From positions 9,286,182 to 9,350,181 of the forward strand of contig OY848920.1 in assembly GCA_963693285.1 (NCBI GenBank): DNA of 64,000 nucleotides. Direction: 5' to 3'. Source of the stretch: Xestospongia muta. Its lineage: Eukaryota; Porifera; Demospongiae; Haplosclerida; Petrosiidae. This document shows, piece by piece, positions 47,302 through 60,000 of this stretch (positions within the stretch are counted from its first letter, which is position 1; every line of letters begins with the position of its first letter). The notes under the pieces were generated by a model. It had not been told where the DNA came from. It did not search any database and saw only the letters and a program-made list of their open reading frames with translations. The translations under genes were made by a program, and so were the position numbers.

Positions 47302-50300
47302 ATGGCTGCAAAGGAACTACCTCAAACTCAACATCTAGGTAACATACAAGACCTGATATAATTGTTAGACATTTTAATGTCTTGTTTCTCTCTATTTAGA
47401 TATTTCAGATCTTTTAAAAAAGGCTCCCACTAAACATGAACTACTCAATCTATTAGCTGATATTAGTTACTTGTGGCATGAGATCGGCTTATCACTTAAT
47501 GTTTCTGACAATGTTTTGGGTAGTTTAAAACACAGCCCAGAGAGCAATGCTGTTAAACTCTCTGAAGTCATTCAAAGCTGGCTAACAACTACTGAGTCTT
47601 CCTGGGAAACAGTGATTGATGCCATCAAGGGTCCTATTGTAAATCGTGTCATAAAGGCTAATGCATTACATCAACATTTAACTAAAGGTAATTGATATAA
47701 CATTTATTGATACAGTCAGTGAATTATGTGTTTGTTCCTTAGTGAAGGAAGATACTCTCCAAAGTTTTATTGTAGAGATGTCACAGTGTCTGATCAATCC
47801 TGTAAAAGTGTCCCAGCTCTTATTTTGTGAGAGATGTATCAGTGAAGAAACACTTGATAAGATGGAGTCATTGCAAGGCTCTCCAGATGAGAAGAAGACA
47901 ACTCTATTATCTGCTATACATACAGCAATATCTTCAGATCACAAGAAATTGGAAGCGTTAGCTACAGTACTGTCCAAGTTTGAAGAGACAAAAATTCTAT
48001 CTGAGAAAATTATCAATGAATATAGTGAGAGAACAATTTCATACTACCTAGCTTAATGGTGGTGTTTTCTTTTGAATGTCTATAGCTCAGATATATGACC
48101 AGATGAAGACTGATATTGCTCAAGATATAGGAACAACAAGTCATAATGATCCAATGGACGTTACAGAATCTGAAAATTGGATTACATCAGAGGTCAGTAT
48201 TTATAAGGTTATTGTATAATAATCTACTACTATGTATTACTATGGTTTCACAGGAATCTAATATGATAACAAAGTGTGATGTGTTAAATTCAAGTGGAAA
48301 GCGACCACTAGAAGATAAAGAGATATCACATGAGGACTTAAAAAGGAAGAGAGAGAGACGTGATTTGGATTTAACATCTGGTTATAGTGGTACATATATT
48401 TTTTAATTAAGTGAACTGTATTTATAAATATTATTTATTTATTATAGTCCATGCAAGTGATATTTTACGTCATCATTATGGTACTCTCTCTCAGTCTCTT
48501 CACTATCCTATTAGAGTAGCAGAGATGCTCTGTGGAGAGAGGGTTATTTCACAAGCAACATTGTCTATGGTAAAAACTACTGCAGAGTCTCAATCTGAAG
48601 CAGAAGCATTGTTTGTCCTGTTAAAAGCTATACGTCATGCTGTACATAGTAACTATAGTAACCTGCTGGTATTTGCTATTGTACTGTTAAAATTTACTAG
48701 CAATGTACCATATGGTAATGCTATCTTAAAGGATTATGGTAAGTGTACAAGTTATTCCTCTACTGTTAAAAATATTTGATGTAGAGAAAGCATTTCTTGA
48801 AAACAAAAGTTCAGAAGTACGACATGTTATTACTGGAGTTAGTGAAGGTAAATTTACTGTAGTATATTACAATCATGATATCATTATGTTAATTAGCTGT
48901 TGCATTGAATACTACACCAGGAGCTTTAGTTGATAGCAGTTTAACTTCAAGTCAAGGTTAGTAGTGAGACTATATGAGGGTCTACAATGTTTCTTTCAAT
49001 TCTAGATGAGGTTGTAAAGAAGGCTGGAATTCCAATTCCTCAAAAGTTTAAGTCAGTACTTGCAGAAATGAGAAAGGAATATGCTATAGCCTTCAGCAAT
49101 ATCCGAGAAGCTATCAACACAACACCTCCACCTCTGGATAAATTGAAACAGTTTCTTAAAGATGGTTACTCTCACTTCAAATCTCAAATAGCTGATTCTG
49201 CTTCTATTGATGATGTCCTAGATGTTGTTAATGATCATTGTACATTGATCGATATCAGTTGTTTAGAGGGTATTGTAACTCGATTCAAAATCAAAGAGGC
49301 TGAGACACATATACTAGCATACAAAAATATTCTTCAGTCGTTTCGTGAAAAAACAAAAGCTTCTCTTTGTCTAAATGAAAATTTTAAACTAACAGACACT
49401 CCTTCTCTTCTTATATGTGAGACAGCAGTCTTTGTTTTGAACTGGGATCCTAACAATTGTACATTAGAAAATATTGAGGATATCCTTTCAGAATCAGTTG
49501 AAGGAAATGTACAGATTCGTGTCATTAGAGAGGGCAAGTCCATCATTGTCACCTGCTTTTTTCCACTCAATCTAACAAATCTACTTATTGCCAGAGCTAA
49601 GGAGACACTTGAATTAGTGAAGAAGAAAGGATTACTCCAACTTACAGTTGGTCACTGTACCATTTATGATCATAGAAGAGACAAGGTAAGAGATGAGTAG
49701 TATTAGACAACAGTTACTACATGTGTTGTTTATTGATATATAGGAGGTTAGAGCTATTATAGAAGAGAATACAAAGGAGTTGAGAAGTCAACTGGAAGTT
49801 CAACAAACCATCATTGAAAACCTGACTATGCAAATATCGTCTGTTGAAAAACAAAATGAAGGTATTTGTCCATGTAGTCAATAACCACTATTAAACTGTC
49901 TATCATCCTATTTTATGTGGGTGTACATGATTAATATTCCTTCTTAACTATATTCATGAGATTATGAATTTGATTTGTAGTTCTAATTTACTAAATATAG
50001 TACAACTGTTTATAACTCAATATTTTTACATAGAAATGAGACAAATGAAAGAAAAGGAAGTTGAAGATTTAACATCACAACTAAGAGATAGAGACAAAGA
50101 AAATGAGACGTTAAAACAGAACATGAAAGGTAATTGATATAAATAAAATAGATTAATAATTGAGTGAGAGATTAAAGGAAACGGTAAAAAGAAAGATACT
50201 AAATCTATTAGAGTGGTTGGAAGTTGAAGAAATTGTGAAATTAATGAGTAACATTCTGTTACTCATTAATTTCACAGTAGTATGAAACCTTAGTGGGACA

Positions 50301-51991
50301 GTTTAATCTCAGACTATATACTTTAACACTTAGTGTTTTGGGTTTAGGAGGTAGAGATCATTATAAATATCCTAAGATAGGACTGTCTCACTAGGTGCTG
50401 CTTCTATACAATAGACATCAGTGTGATGTAGTATGTGAGTAGAAAGAGTCTATATTTTATAACTTTGTTTCTGATATCTAAACAATTTAACATCATTTTA
50501 AATCAAGGAAGCTTTAATTAATAAATGTAACAATGACACACTCTGTATCATTTATTTGTTAGTACATTTGTGAATTAATTTTTAGTTACTGAGAAAGAGT
50601 CTGTTGAGAAACAAAAAGAAATAGAGAAACTACAAGAAATAACCACATCATTGATGTTACAACTACAAGAGAGAGACAAACAGATAGAGAAGTTAAAGCT
50701 GAGTTTAAAAGGTAAATATTACAGTATGTACATGTTGATATTATATTATTGAGTGAGTGAATCTAAAAAAGTGAAAGGTCAGTTTATCTAACCTTAGTAT
50801 TGTGGGTTTAGTTATACTGTTGTAGTAATGAGATTCATAGATGACTGTATAGTGGAAATAAATAACAAAACATATTAATAAGTAAAGCAGATAAGATAAT
50901 GTGGTTTACTTAGTAAGGATGTCTTATAAAGAACTCCTAACTTGGTGTCTAAAAACAGCAGATTTACGTTCTAACAGCTAATAAAGAATGTACTGTTAAT
51001 ATAATAGAATTGTTCCTCTGTAGAACATACAAGGTCTCAAATTTAATGGTAAATCGTTGCCATAGTAATCATATTCAGTAAACAGTAATGGCTTCCTTTC
51101 TTCTTCAGTGTGTTGTCTGTGTATTGTAGTGTGTTATTGTATATATTACTATGTGTGTACTACACTATATACTAACTCTGTTTTATAACAGGAGACACTG
51201 GAAGTGTTCAGTGGAGAAATGATGAGAATACTGTATGGCTCATTAGACCAAGTGTAGCAGAAAGTGAAGATGTTATAAGTAAATTAATAAAAGAACAACA
51301 AACAGGAAAAGAATGGAGTATTATTCTCTCCACATCATCTCCTGAAAGTACTGCAGTTATTATAAACAATCTTAATAAGTGTACAGTGAGGACACTTGAT
51401 ATATGGTACACTTCATTGGACAGTAAGTGTGTATCGATATTATCAGAGATACTAAAAACTAATAAAACAATGAAGACACTAGTGCTGTTGTTCTCTTCAC
51501 TTACTGGCCATGGTGGTATCAAACAAGTCAGTGATAGTCTCTTTAGTAATAAAACACTTGAACAATTAGTGTTGTATAATGTTACTGGTATCACAGATGA
51601 AGATATGACTCACTTATCTACTATATTAGCAACTAATACAACTTTAAAAGAACTATATCTCTACAACTGTAACATCACTGATAATGGAGTCCGATATATC
51701 TGTCAAGGACTTACTAAAAACCAAACATTGACTACATTGAACATCGGACATAATCATCAGATCACTTCAATTAGTACCAGTACAATAGCAGATCTAATAC
51801 AAACTACTACATCACTGACAACACTATGTCTCGACAATACTTCACTGAACAACGATGATATCAAGACAATATGTACATCACTTAATAAAAATACTACAAT
51901 ACAGAAACTATACTTATCAAGAGAACATAACGACTATTGTAAGAAGTTAGACAGTTATCAAGCTATTAAAGACAGACTTATGTTACGGTAA
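47302..51991 (+). CDS. Gene I: DD/CARD-like/coiled-coil/LRR protein (NLR-like, no NACHT)
   Basis: Thirteen exons: 47302-47338, 47400-47687, 47743-48024, 48086-48192, 48254-48389, 48448-48738, 48785-48847, 48897-48956, 49006-49685, 49744-49861, 50034-50129, 50586-50711, 51192-51991; 3084 nt, 1027 residues. Start MAAKELPQTQHL (MATK-type cassette). The death domain has a three-residue deletion (TTTESSWETVIDAIKG). First CARD-like module CLINPVKVSQLLFCERCISE. Then two exons unique to this gene encode a polar, basic linker (KRPLEDKEISHEDLKRKRER) that could be a nuclear-localisation-like signal, and the second CARD-like module (YPIRVAEMLCGERVISQA). The alpha/beta module, a shorter coiled coil (one 126-nt version of the 138-nt exon) and the RI-type LRR follow. 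The LRR carries a two-residue insertion (SSLTGHGGIKQ). The donor after 48389 could also be 48386; both keep phase 1. Confidence 0.78.
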
Positions 51992-52975
51992 TAGTAAGTA
52001 GTTTGTTGTTTATTCTTAATTTGTCTTCTCGCTCACTTTTATTTTCTCTTTAAATTACTCTTGACTTTATCTTCTCTTCTTTTATTAACAATTTATTTTT
52101 CTAACAAAACTAGTAGACAATAAAAATAGAGCAGTTTTGCTTGACACTTACTTCTCTAACGTCGCACCTTTTTGTCTCTCTCGCAGCTGGTCACTTGGCG
52201 CCTGTAATTATTATTTGTGGGCGGGGTATTAATTTAACCCTTTGTAGGTGTATGACGTATGTACTGTTGAATAGTAGTCTTGAACAGAATATGGTCTATT
52301 TAGACTATTTTATATTCAGAAGAAATGGAAGACTACAATTTAACTATAGTACTGAGATCAGTTCAGTTGAATAATGAAAATTGTCAACTGTTCAAGTCCA
52401 ACAATACATATTTCTGAAGTTTCTCTCTCTCGAGAGTATTTGAAGACCTCAAATAGTGAGAAACGTACTTGTATCACATTTTAGACCACCTAAAGAAGTT
52501 AACATGACCTGTCTTATATTTAGAAGAGATGGAAAACTACAATTTAACTATAATACTGAGATCAGTTCAGTTGATCAACAAAATTGATTTTATTTGTCAA
52601 CTTTTAAAGTTCAGCAGTAGATATTAATGAGATAGAGAAATTTGTTCACTCAGGTAGATCTAGTGAATGTTGAGATAATGTTAATGGACAATCCCAACAT
52701 TCTATGAACAATATTTATATCCTAATATAAAGGAGTCTCTATTGAAGACAAGAGAGGGACAATTGATAAACTGAATACAATATAGTGTGTGGAGATGAAA
52801 TACTATGTAAAGTAAGATGAGATATTGAAGACAATTATAACCTCTCCTATCTCCTCCCCATATAGCCATTAGCTAGACTAGATATAGAAGTCACTAGTAT
52901 TGGTCTTACATCAGCTGTAATAGATACTGAACAATTACATTCACAGAGTGATCCTAATATAAGTCAACTTTAATG
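51992..52975. other. Conserved downstream block of gene I, partly duplicated
   Basis: Contains the AGHLAPVIIICGRG segment in one open frame, 52141-52374, that runs into FRRNGRLQFNYSTEISSVE; a second FRRDGKLQFNYNTEISSVDQ segment at about 52483-52587; and the LARLDIEVTSIGLTS...NISQL frame at 52866-52971. The RRxGxLQFNY piece is therefore present twice. Confidence 0.45.
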
Positions 52976-53849
52976 AACAAAGTTTATAGTTGCTCTCATT
53001 CTAATGTTCTCACAACACAAACAATACAACAATAACAATATATAGCAATGTTGACTTTTATGTATTAATTTATTAAACTCTAAACATTTGTGAAGTTATA
53101 AAAAGAAATTATTTCACACAGTTATACTGATAATTAGAATAAAACAACAAATTACATGTACATCAATAAAAGAAAAAAACATTAAATAATACTTACATGT
53201 ATTTAAACAAATCAATTAAATCAAGAAGTAGTAAAATTAAAATATTAGTATTCAAAAAATTAACAAAGAGAGAAATAAATTATAACCATAGACAATGGTA
53301 CTAGTACTAACAAACAATATATCTACATTATGATATTATTAATATTACATAATGTAATATAATGAAGGATATTGGATACATTAGACAACAATAATAAGTA
53401 CTGGGCTAAAAGACACATACAAAATTAAAGGAGAGAGACACAAGATCACCAATCCACAGACATACATGTAGACAGTTAATGTATCAAGTATTATAGATAT
53501 TGAATGGATTTAGAAAGGACCTCTCTCTCTAAATGGTTGATCACCCTAAATAAAATAATATTAACTCATATCAGCTGTCAACAATACAGTTCATTGTAAT
53601 ATTATCATGTTGTCACAATATCATTGTTACATGTACATGTATATTAATATGACATGTGTCTACATCTACTGACACTCATTGATATAATGATCACATGATG
53701 ATCACATGATCAATTTATATGTCTACACTTATTGATATAATAGTCATGTCATTATCACTTAGTTATTAAGGGGGTCACTGTAACATATTAAAATTATAAT
53801 AAATTAATCATTATCTCTAGTACATGTCTGTGTATGTGTTGTCTTTATA
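52976..53849. other. AT-rich spacer (copy of 32571-33437)
   Basis: No gene seen; near-identical to the spacer after gene F. Confidence 0.6.
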
Positions 53850-53910
53850 TTGGGTACATTACCTCATTATATTGGGTACATTACCTCATTACATTGGGTA
53901 CATTACCTCT
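53850..53910. repeat. 22-bp minisatellite, about three copies
   Basis: Same TTGGGTACATTACCTCATTATA unit as 33438-33563, but shorter. Confidence 0.85.
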
Positions 53911-56023
53911 ATTAAGTTTTCATCACTATTCATTCCAGTATGATTCTGATGTGAGTCATGTTCTTCTTTTCTATGGAGACTACCTCTCCGTCAGAAACTG
54001 TTACGAATTCGCATACTACCTTGACGAGCTAGATGTACAATACCTATATAATGGATGAATAAAATAAAGAATGGACAAATAGTTTAGTGATAGACAAATA
54101 AAAGGACTAAATGGAAGGAAAATGGATAAATGGATACATGTATGAGTACATGAATTTATGGACAAATGGATTAGAGAAATGGATAGATGAAGTTGTAGAT
54201 GGACAGATATGAGTTGATAGATGAACAAATGGTATTACCTGATCGTACAGATGATGTTCTTGAAGGTCTAGAGTTTCTTCGTTGTAGGACCTCTTGAGGT
54301 CGCTCACTAGCATACCTCTTCCAACACATCATCATGAGTTTGTATCTACAAATAATAGAATTAACAACTATAATATTAGAACTAAGTCAGTCAGAATATC
54401 TATATATCATCCACTTTGCTATTCATTCATTCAATATCTAGTCATACATATACTGGTATCATCTAATGGTCAATGGATTTATTAATACATTCATCTATTG
54501 ATCCATTCATTCATCCATTGATCCATTGAATTATTTATCTGTCCATTCATCTGTCTCGTATCAAAACATTCATCCATTAGTTTATTGATTCATCCATACA
54601 TCCATCTGTCCATCCATTCAACATACAATCTTCCTGGACAGTTCTCTGGTTTATCTAATCTTCCTCCTCCCGTTACAAACTGGAGAACCTCTTGGTTTAT
54701 TCTACCAGGATATGGTTGATTACTAAATGTCATAATCTCCCACAGAAGTACTCCATAAGACCTTTACAATAATGATATATTTATAGTAACCATCTCAACC
54801 TTCACTTACCAAATGTCTGACTCAATTGTGAACTTCCCTTGAAGGAGAGCCTCTGGTGCCATCCATCGTACTGGTAACTTCCTCTGTCCTTCCACCTACA
54901 CAATGCAAAGATATAAAAACAGTCTCTCCCTCTCCCTCCCTCCCCCCTCTCTCTCTAACTTGGTAGTAGTCTTGGCTATACAGATCTTTAGCAAGACCAA
55001 AGTCACCAATCTTTACAACACGATCTGCTCCTTTACTTGACACAAGACAATTGCGTGCAGCAAGATCTCTGTGAATAAAATGTTGTTGTTCCAAGTATCG
55101 ACAACCTTGAGCAACATCTAATGCTATCTGAACAAGTTCCACTAAAGTCAATAATGCAGGACCCTATAAAAGGAATGAATGGATGGATAAATAGTTATAT
55201 GGATAAATGGTATGTGAATGGATGAATGGATAGACAGTCAAATGGATATTAGGATAAATAAATGGACAGATAGACAAGTAAGTAGATTAAAGAATGAATT
55301 GATGGATAAGTTTTAAAAGAGAGTACAATCAGATCAAGTGACTTTATTTATCATGTGACACTCACATGTTCTCGTTTAGCTTCTTTTAGGAATTTCAATA
55401 AGTCACCCCTTGGCATTAATTCCATAATGATATAAATAGGATCGTTATCAAGACACACCCCTAACACCTTAACAATATTTTGATGATTGAAATTATTGTA
55501 ATTGAGGGAAATGAACTGATAAAATATAAACAAAATATAATTACCTCATTAGAGCTGCTTCTGACAGGAACTTCCTCTGTTCTTCAGTTGTACTGCCCTT
55601 CCTCAGTGTCTTAACAGCCACAGGGGTGGGGCCTGTACCTTGACCTAGGATATCTACAGCTGTACCTTGGTATACTTCACCAAATTCACCTCGATCAATA
55701 AAGCTGAAGGGAGAGAGAGAGAGAGAGATCCAATCATACTAAACACAAAATATATAGTATCTTACGTTTCCAAACTCAATTTATTTCGTGGAAATTTATT
55801 CAACAGATCCAAATCTTCATCAGTACAAGTGTAATCATCACGTGACCTACAAATATTACAGGTAGTATTAATTGATAATTGTCATGGTAACCAATGACTC
55901 ACCATAAATAGTTGGGATTAGCTGCAGAATGAGAATGAGAGTGAAGTGCTCGTAGACGATTTAGTTCATAGTCTGGACTGAAAGATCCAATTCTCTTACT
56001 TGTAGTTAGACAACAACAACAAC
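53911..56023 (-). pseudogene. ROS1-like receptor tyrosine kinase, kinase part, copy 2 (defective)
   Basis: Exons at about 55903-56023, 55766-55846, 55545-55703, 55365-55494, 54957-55164, 54811-54895, 54624-54763, 54239-54344 and 53911-54043 parallel copy 1. Motifs include [42 protein letters not shown]. Differences from copy 1: the frame in exon 55365-55494 is intact (FLKEAKREH), but its acceptor reads ACAA instead of ACAG. One base is missing in the membrane exon (GACAACAAC against GACAAACAAC). About 100 bases of the exon 54239-54344 (HFAQTVDVIVSFLEHV...) are deleted, removing the end of the kinase C-lobe. The tail exon has a TGA. Upstream only a beta-propeller relic is found. Likely a pseudogene. 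Confidence 0.7.
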
Positions 56024-56230
56024 CTAGAGAGAGAGAGAGATAATAATGTTGTTATTATTTTATGTACAGGTATTTATTTAACTTAATAAATACATGTAAT
56101 TATTATATTATATTAAATAAAAATTAATAAAACTTACATATTAGTAAAATTAATATTACAATAATGGATTAAATGGACACAAACCTGTCCCTATATTTAT
56201 AGTATAAACATTTAATCTGTCCATTTTCTT

Positions 56231-56655
56231 ACCCATTAAATGGATTGATGATGACAGACATTTCAACATCAGAAGGAACATCATTACCACTAACTATTCT
56301 TGTAATACCATCAGGATATAATCTGAATACTCTCCATATATTAGTTTTCCCTTGAGTGGTTCGGCCAACAATGTACAATGTCTGTGCAATCCAATCATAT
56401 CCAAATCCAAGTGGATTAAAATTAGACTCCAGTTTAACAAACAACTATAAAATAAATTGAATAGACAAAGAGAAGGATAGCTCTACTAACCTCATCTTGA
56501 CTATTAATATCTAGTGTTCTCTTATATACAGCATGTTATAATGAATTATAATAATAGACAGTTCTATCCAATGTGTCCAATGTAATAGGGGGAGTGACAT
56601 GAGACAATGTGACATTACCACGTTCACTTTGGATTGATCCACATTAGATAATGAG
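56231..56655 (-). pseudogene. ROS-like beta-propeller relic
   Basis: Exon 56231-56442 is nearly identical to 1331-1542 (GFGYDWIAQTLYIVGRTTQG). The exon at about 56490-56655 matches 1589-1757 but has GAA CAT changed to TAA CAT, a stop, and a small deletion near 56640. The other propeller and FN3 exons are absent; kinase exons follow directly, so the gene lost its middle. Confidence 0.75.
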
Positions 56656-57086
56656 TACTTCAAGAGGGGTGTGGTCACTACAGATTAAAAAGAGATATAT
56701 TATTGTCATAAATATACTAGGTTGTCGTCAATTACAATTGTAATGGATTTATTATGTCCAAATATAACAAACATATGATCCACATACTATTAATATAGGA
56801 GGATAAAGTCATTGAATATAAATTAATACAACCAGTACTGAACAATTGAACACTATAATATTAATATAATATAGTTATATGTTAAAATACTAGATATATA
56901 ATATGAGAGGATAGATCAGACAACAAGAGATGAATACAATACTAACCTGTACTGTACAGTTCAAATTCAACGCCACGTGTTATGATTAAAGTTAATATGG
57001 GTGTGGTCATTATATTTGTAATAAGCCCCACCCATAGGTCACCAAATTCACTGAGTGTGTCACGAACTGTCACCTTACAAGAAGCA
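56656..57086. promoter_or_regulatory. Head-to-head spacer (copy of 1758-2186)
   Basis: Nearly identical to the first spacer, differing by scattered substitutions. Here it leads into an intact death-domain gene (J), so it is the better candidate for a working promoter. Confidence 0.35.
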
Positions 57087-60000
57087 ATGGCTACAAGAAA
57101 CCTATCTTTCGAGGAGATTCTAGAAGAGAAACCAACACTTGATGAATTATGTGAACATATTCGTATTGGTAGTAAATGGTATCAGTTGGGAATTCAGTTG
57201 AAACTGAACGCTAAGAAGTTGGAAGATATTCACAAGCTACCAGATGACTCCACATACAAAACAACAAAAATGTTTGAGTTGTGGTTAGATACCAAACCTG
57301 ATGCTACCAGAAGACAAGTGGTAGATGCTTTGAGGAAGGAAGTCATTGAAGAAATCACTGTTGCCCATGAGTATGAGCAAACGTTGAGAAAATCCAGTAG
57401 TCTTCCTGCTAGTGAGTACAAGAACCTTTAAATGCATGTACATCTAGTTATAAATGTTATATTACTAGTTTGTTTATGGATTGTGTACTGTTCTTATTAT
57501 AGGAATAGACTCTCAGTCTCTAGGTAACAAAGCAACTGCTATTCTTCAGTGTCATAATGATACACTGTCACAGTGTCTGATCAATCCTGTAAAAGTGTCC
57601 CAGCTCTTATTTAGTGAGAGATGTATCAGTGAAGAAACACTTGATGAGATGGAGACATTAGAAATCGAAGACATATTAGATAAGAAGAAGACAATTCTAT
57701 TATCTGCTATACATACTGCAATATCTTCAGATCACAAGAAGTTGAAAATGTTAACGACGGTACTGTCCAAGTTTGAAGAAACAAAAATGTTATCTCAGAG
57801 AATTGTCAATGAATATGGTAAGAGGACAATTAAATAATTTATAATTAATACTTATTGTTAATAGGTCAAACATTTCCAGATGACCAGACAACATCAAGTA
57901 CTGTTCAAGAGGTAGCAATGACAAGTCATAGTAGTTGTGAAGATCATGCCAGTGACATTTTACGTTGTCATTATGGTACTCTCTCTCAGTCTCTCCGGTA
58001 TCCTGTTAGAGCAGCACACTACCTCTATGGAGAGGGAGTTATTACAAAAACTAGACTAGCAATTATAAAATATACTGCCAAGTCTTTGTCAACAAGTAAA
58101 GCATTATTTATGTTGTTAGGAGCCGTACGTCATGCTGTACATACCAACTATCATCATCTGATGATCTTTGCTAGTGTACTGTTAAAATTTACTAGCAATG
58201 TACCATGTGCTAATGCTATCTTAGAGGATTGTGGTAAATACATTATTATGTACCAATAATATTAAATGATATTTTAATATTAATTTATTATAGAGAAAGT
58301 ATTTCCTGATGTCAGTATTCCTGAAGTACAGACCACAGTTAGCCCATTGACTACTAAACCAGTAGACAGCACTACAACTTCAAGACAAGGTTAGTATATA
58401 CTGTGTGTGATATTGTCAAGGATTATTTCTTGATCTTATTGTAGGTGACACAGTAAAGGAAGTTATACTTCCTCAAAGCTTGCGTCCTATTTTTGGGTCA
58501 ATAAAAAGGGAATTTGCAATAGCCTTTAGTAATATCCGAGAAGCTATCAACACAACACCTCCACCTCTGGATAAATTGAAACAGTTTCTTAAAGATGGTT
58601 ACTCTCACTTCAAATCTCAAATAGCTCATTCTGCCTCCATCGATGATGTTCTAGATGTTGTAAACGATCATTGTACAGTTATCAACATCAATTGTCTAGA
58701 GGGTATTGTGGAGCGCTTCAAAATCAAAGAAGCAGAGAAACACATACAAGCATACAAAGATGTTGTTCAGTCATTTTGTCAAAAAACAAAAGCATCTCTC
58801 TGTCTGGACGAAAGTTTTAAAGTAACAAACACTCCTTCTCTTCTCAAATGTGAGACAGTCATCTTTGTGTTGAACTGGGATCCTAAAGATTGTACATTGA
58901 AAGATATTGAGGACATTATTTCTATATCACTTGAGATAAATGTGGAGATTCGTTACATACAAAGAGGCAACTCCATCATTGTCACCTGTTTTTGTCCACT
59001 CAGTCTAACAACTCTACTTATTGCCAGAGCTCAGGAGACTCTTGAAATGATGAAAGAGAAAGGGTTACTTCAACTTACAGTTGGTCACTGTACCATTTAT
59101 GATCACAGAAGAGACAAGGTAAGAGATGAGTAGTATTAGACAACAGTTACTACATGTGTTGTTTATTGATATATAGGAGGTTAGAACTATTGTAGAAGAG
59201 AATACAAAGGAATTGAGAAGTCGACTGGAACTAGAACAAACCATGCGGAAAAAGATGACTATGCAAATATCATCTATTGTCAGACAAAATGAAGGTATAT
59301 TGTGTACAACTATTGTTTTATTTAATAGCTGTCTATTATATGATATATCTGATTAATAACTTAATGTTCCTTTATATAGAAACAAGAGAAATGAAAGAAA
59401 AGACAATTGAACATTTGACGTCACTTGTGAAAACAAAGGAAGGTAAATTAATACAACACCAATCACAAGTCCAATGTTGTCAGTATTTTATATACCGTAG
59501 TTCCCTGAGTAAGTGCCCATGGGTGCTTACAGTTCATTTGGAATTTGAAAGGGGTGGACACTTACACATGATTTTTCAAAAACGGTTTCTAGTAAACACC
59601 CACTTATGAATAGTTAATTAACCATGAATATTCCATATGTATGGTGTAGAAGTTGAGGCTCTGAGAACTCACCCAGAGCGCAATGTATCTGCTATAGCAA
59701 AGAAGTATTGTGTAGACAGAAAGCATATAAGAGAATGGGATAAAGCAATTTGACAAGCTTCTCGACTCACAATAACGATATTACAATGTTTGACAACAAA
59801 ACTATAATGTCTAAACTTAAAAAAATTGCTAGCCTAACTTATTTCTCATTGCTCAACAAGTGATAATAATCACAATATCCACAAATCTAAGAGGGTGGGA
59901 TGGGGGTGGGTGCTTGCACAGGGAATTGACATTTTCCTTTAAGGACAAAAATAAGGGGAGGGGCACTTGCTCAGGGAACTACAGCAGCATATTTGTGATC

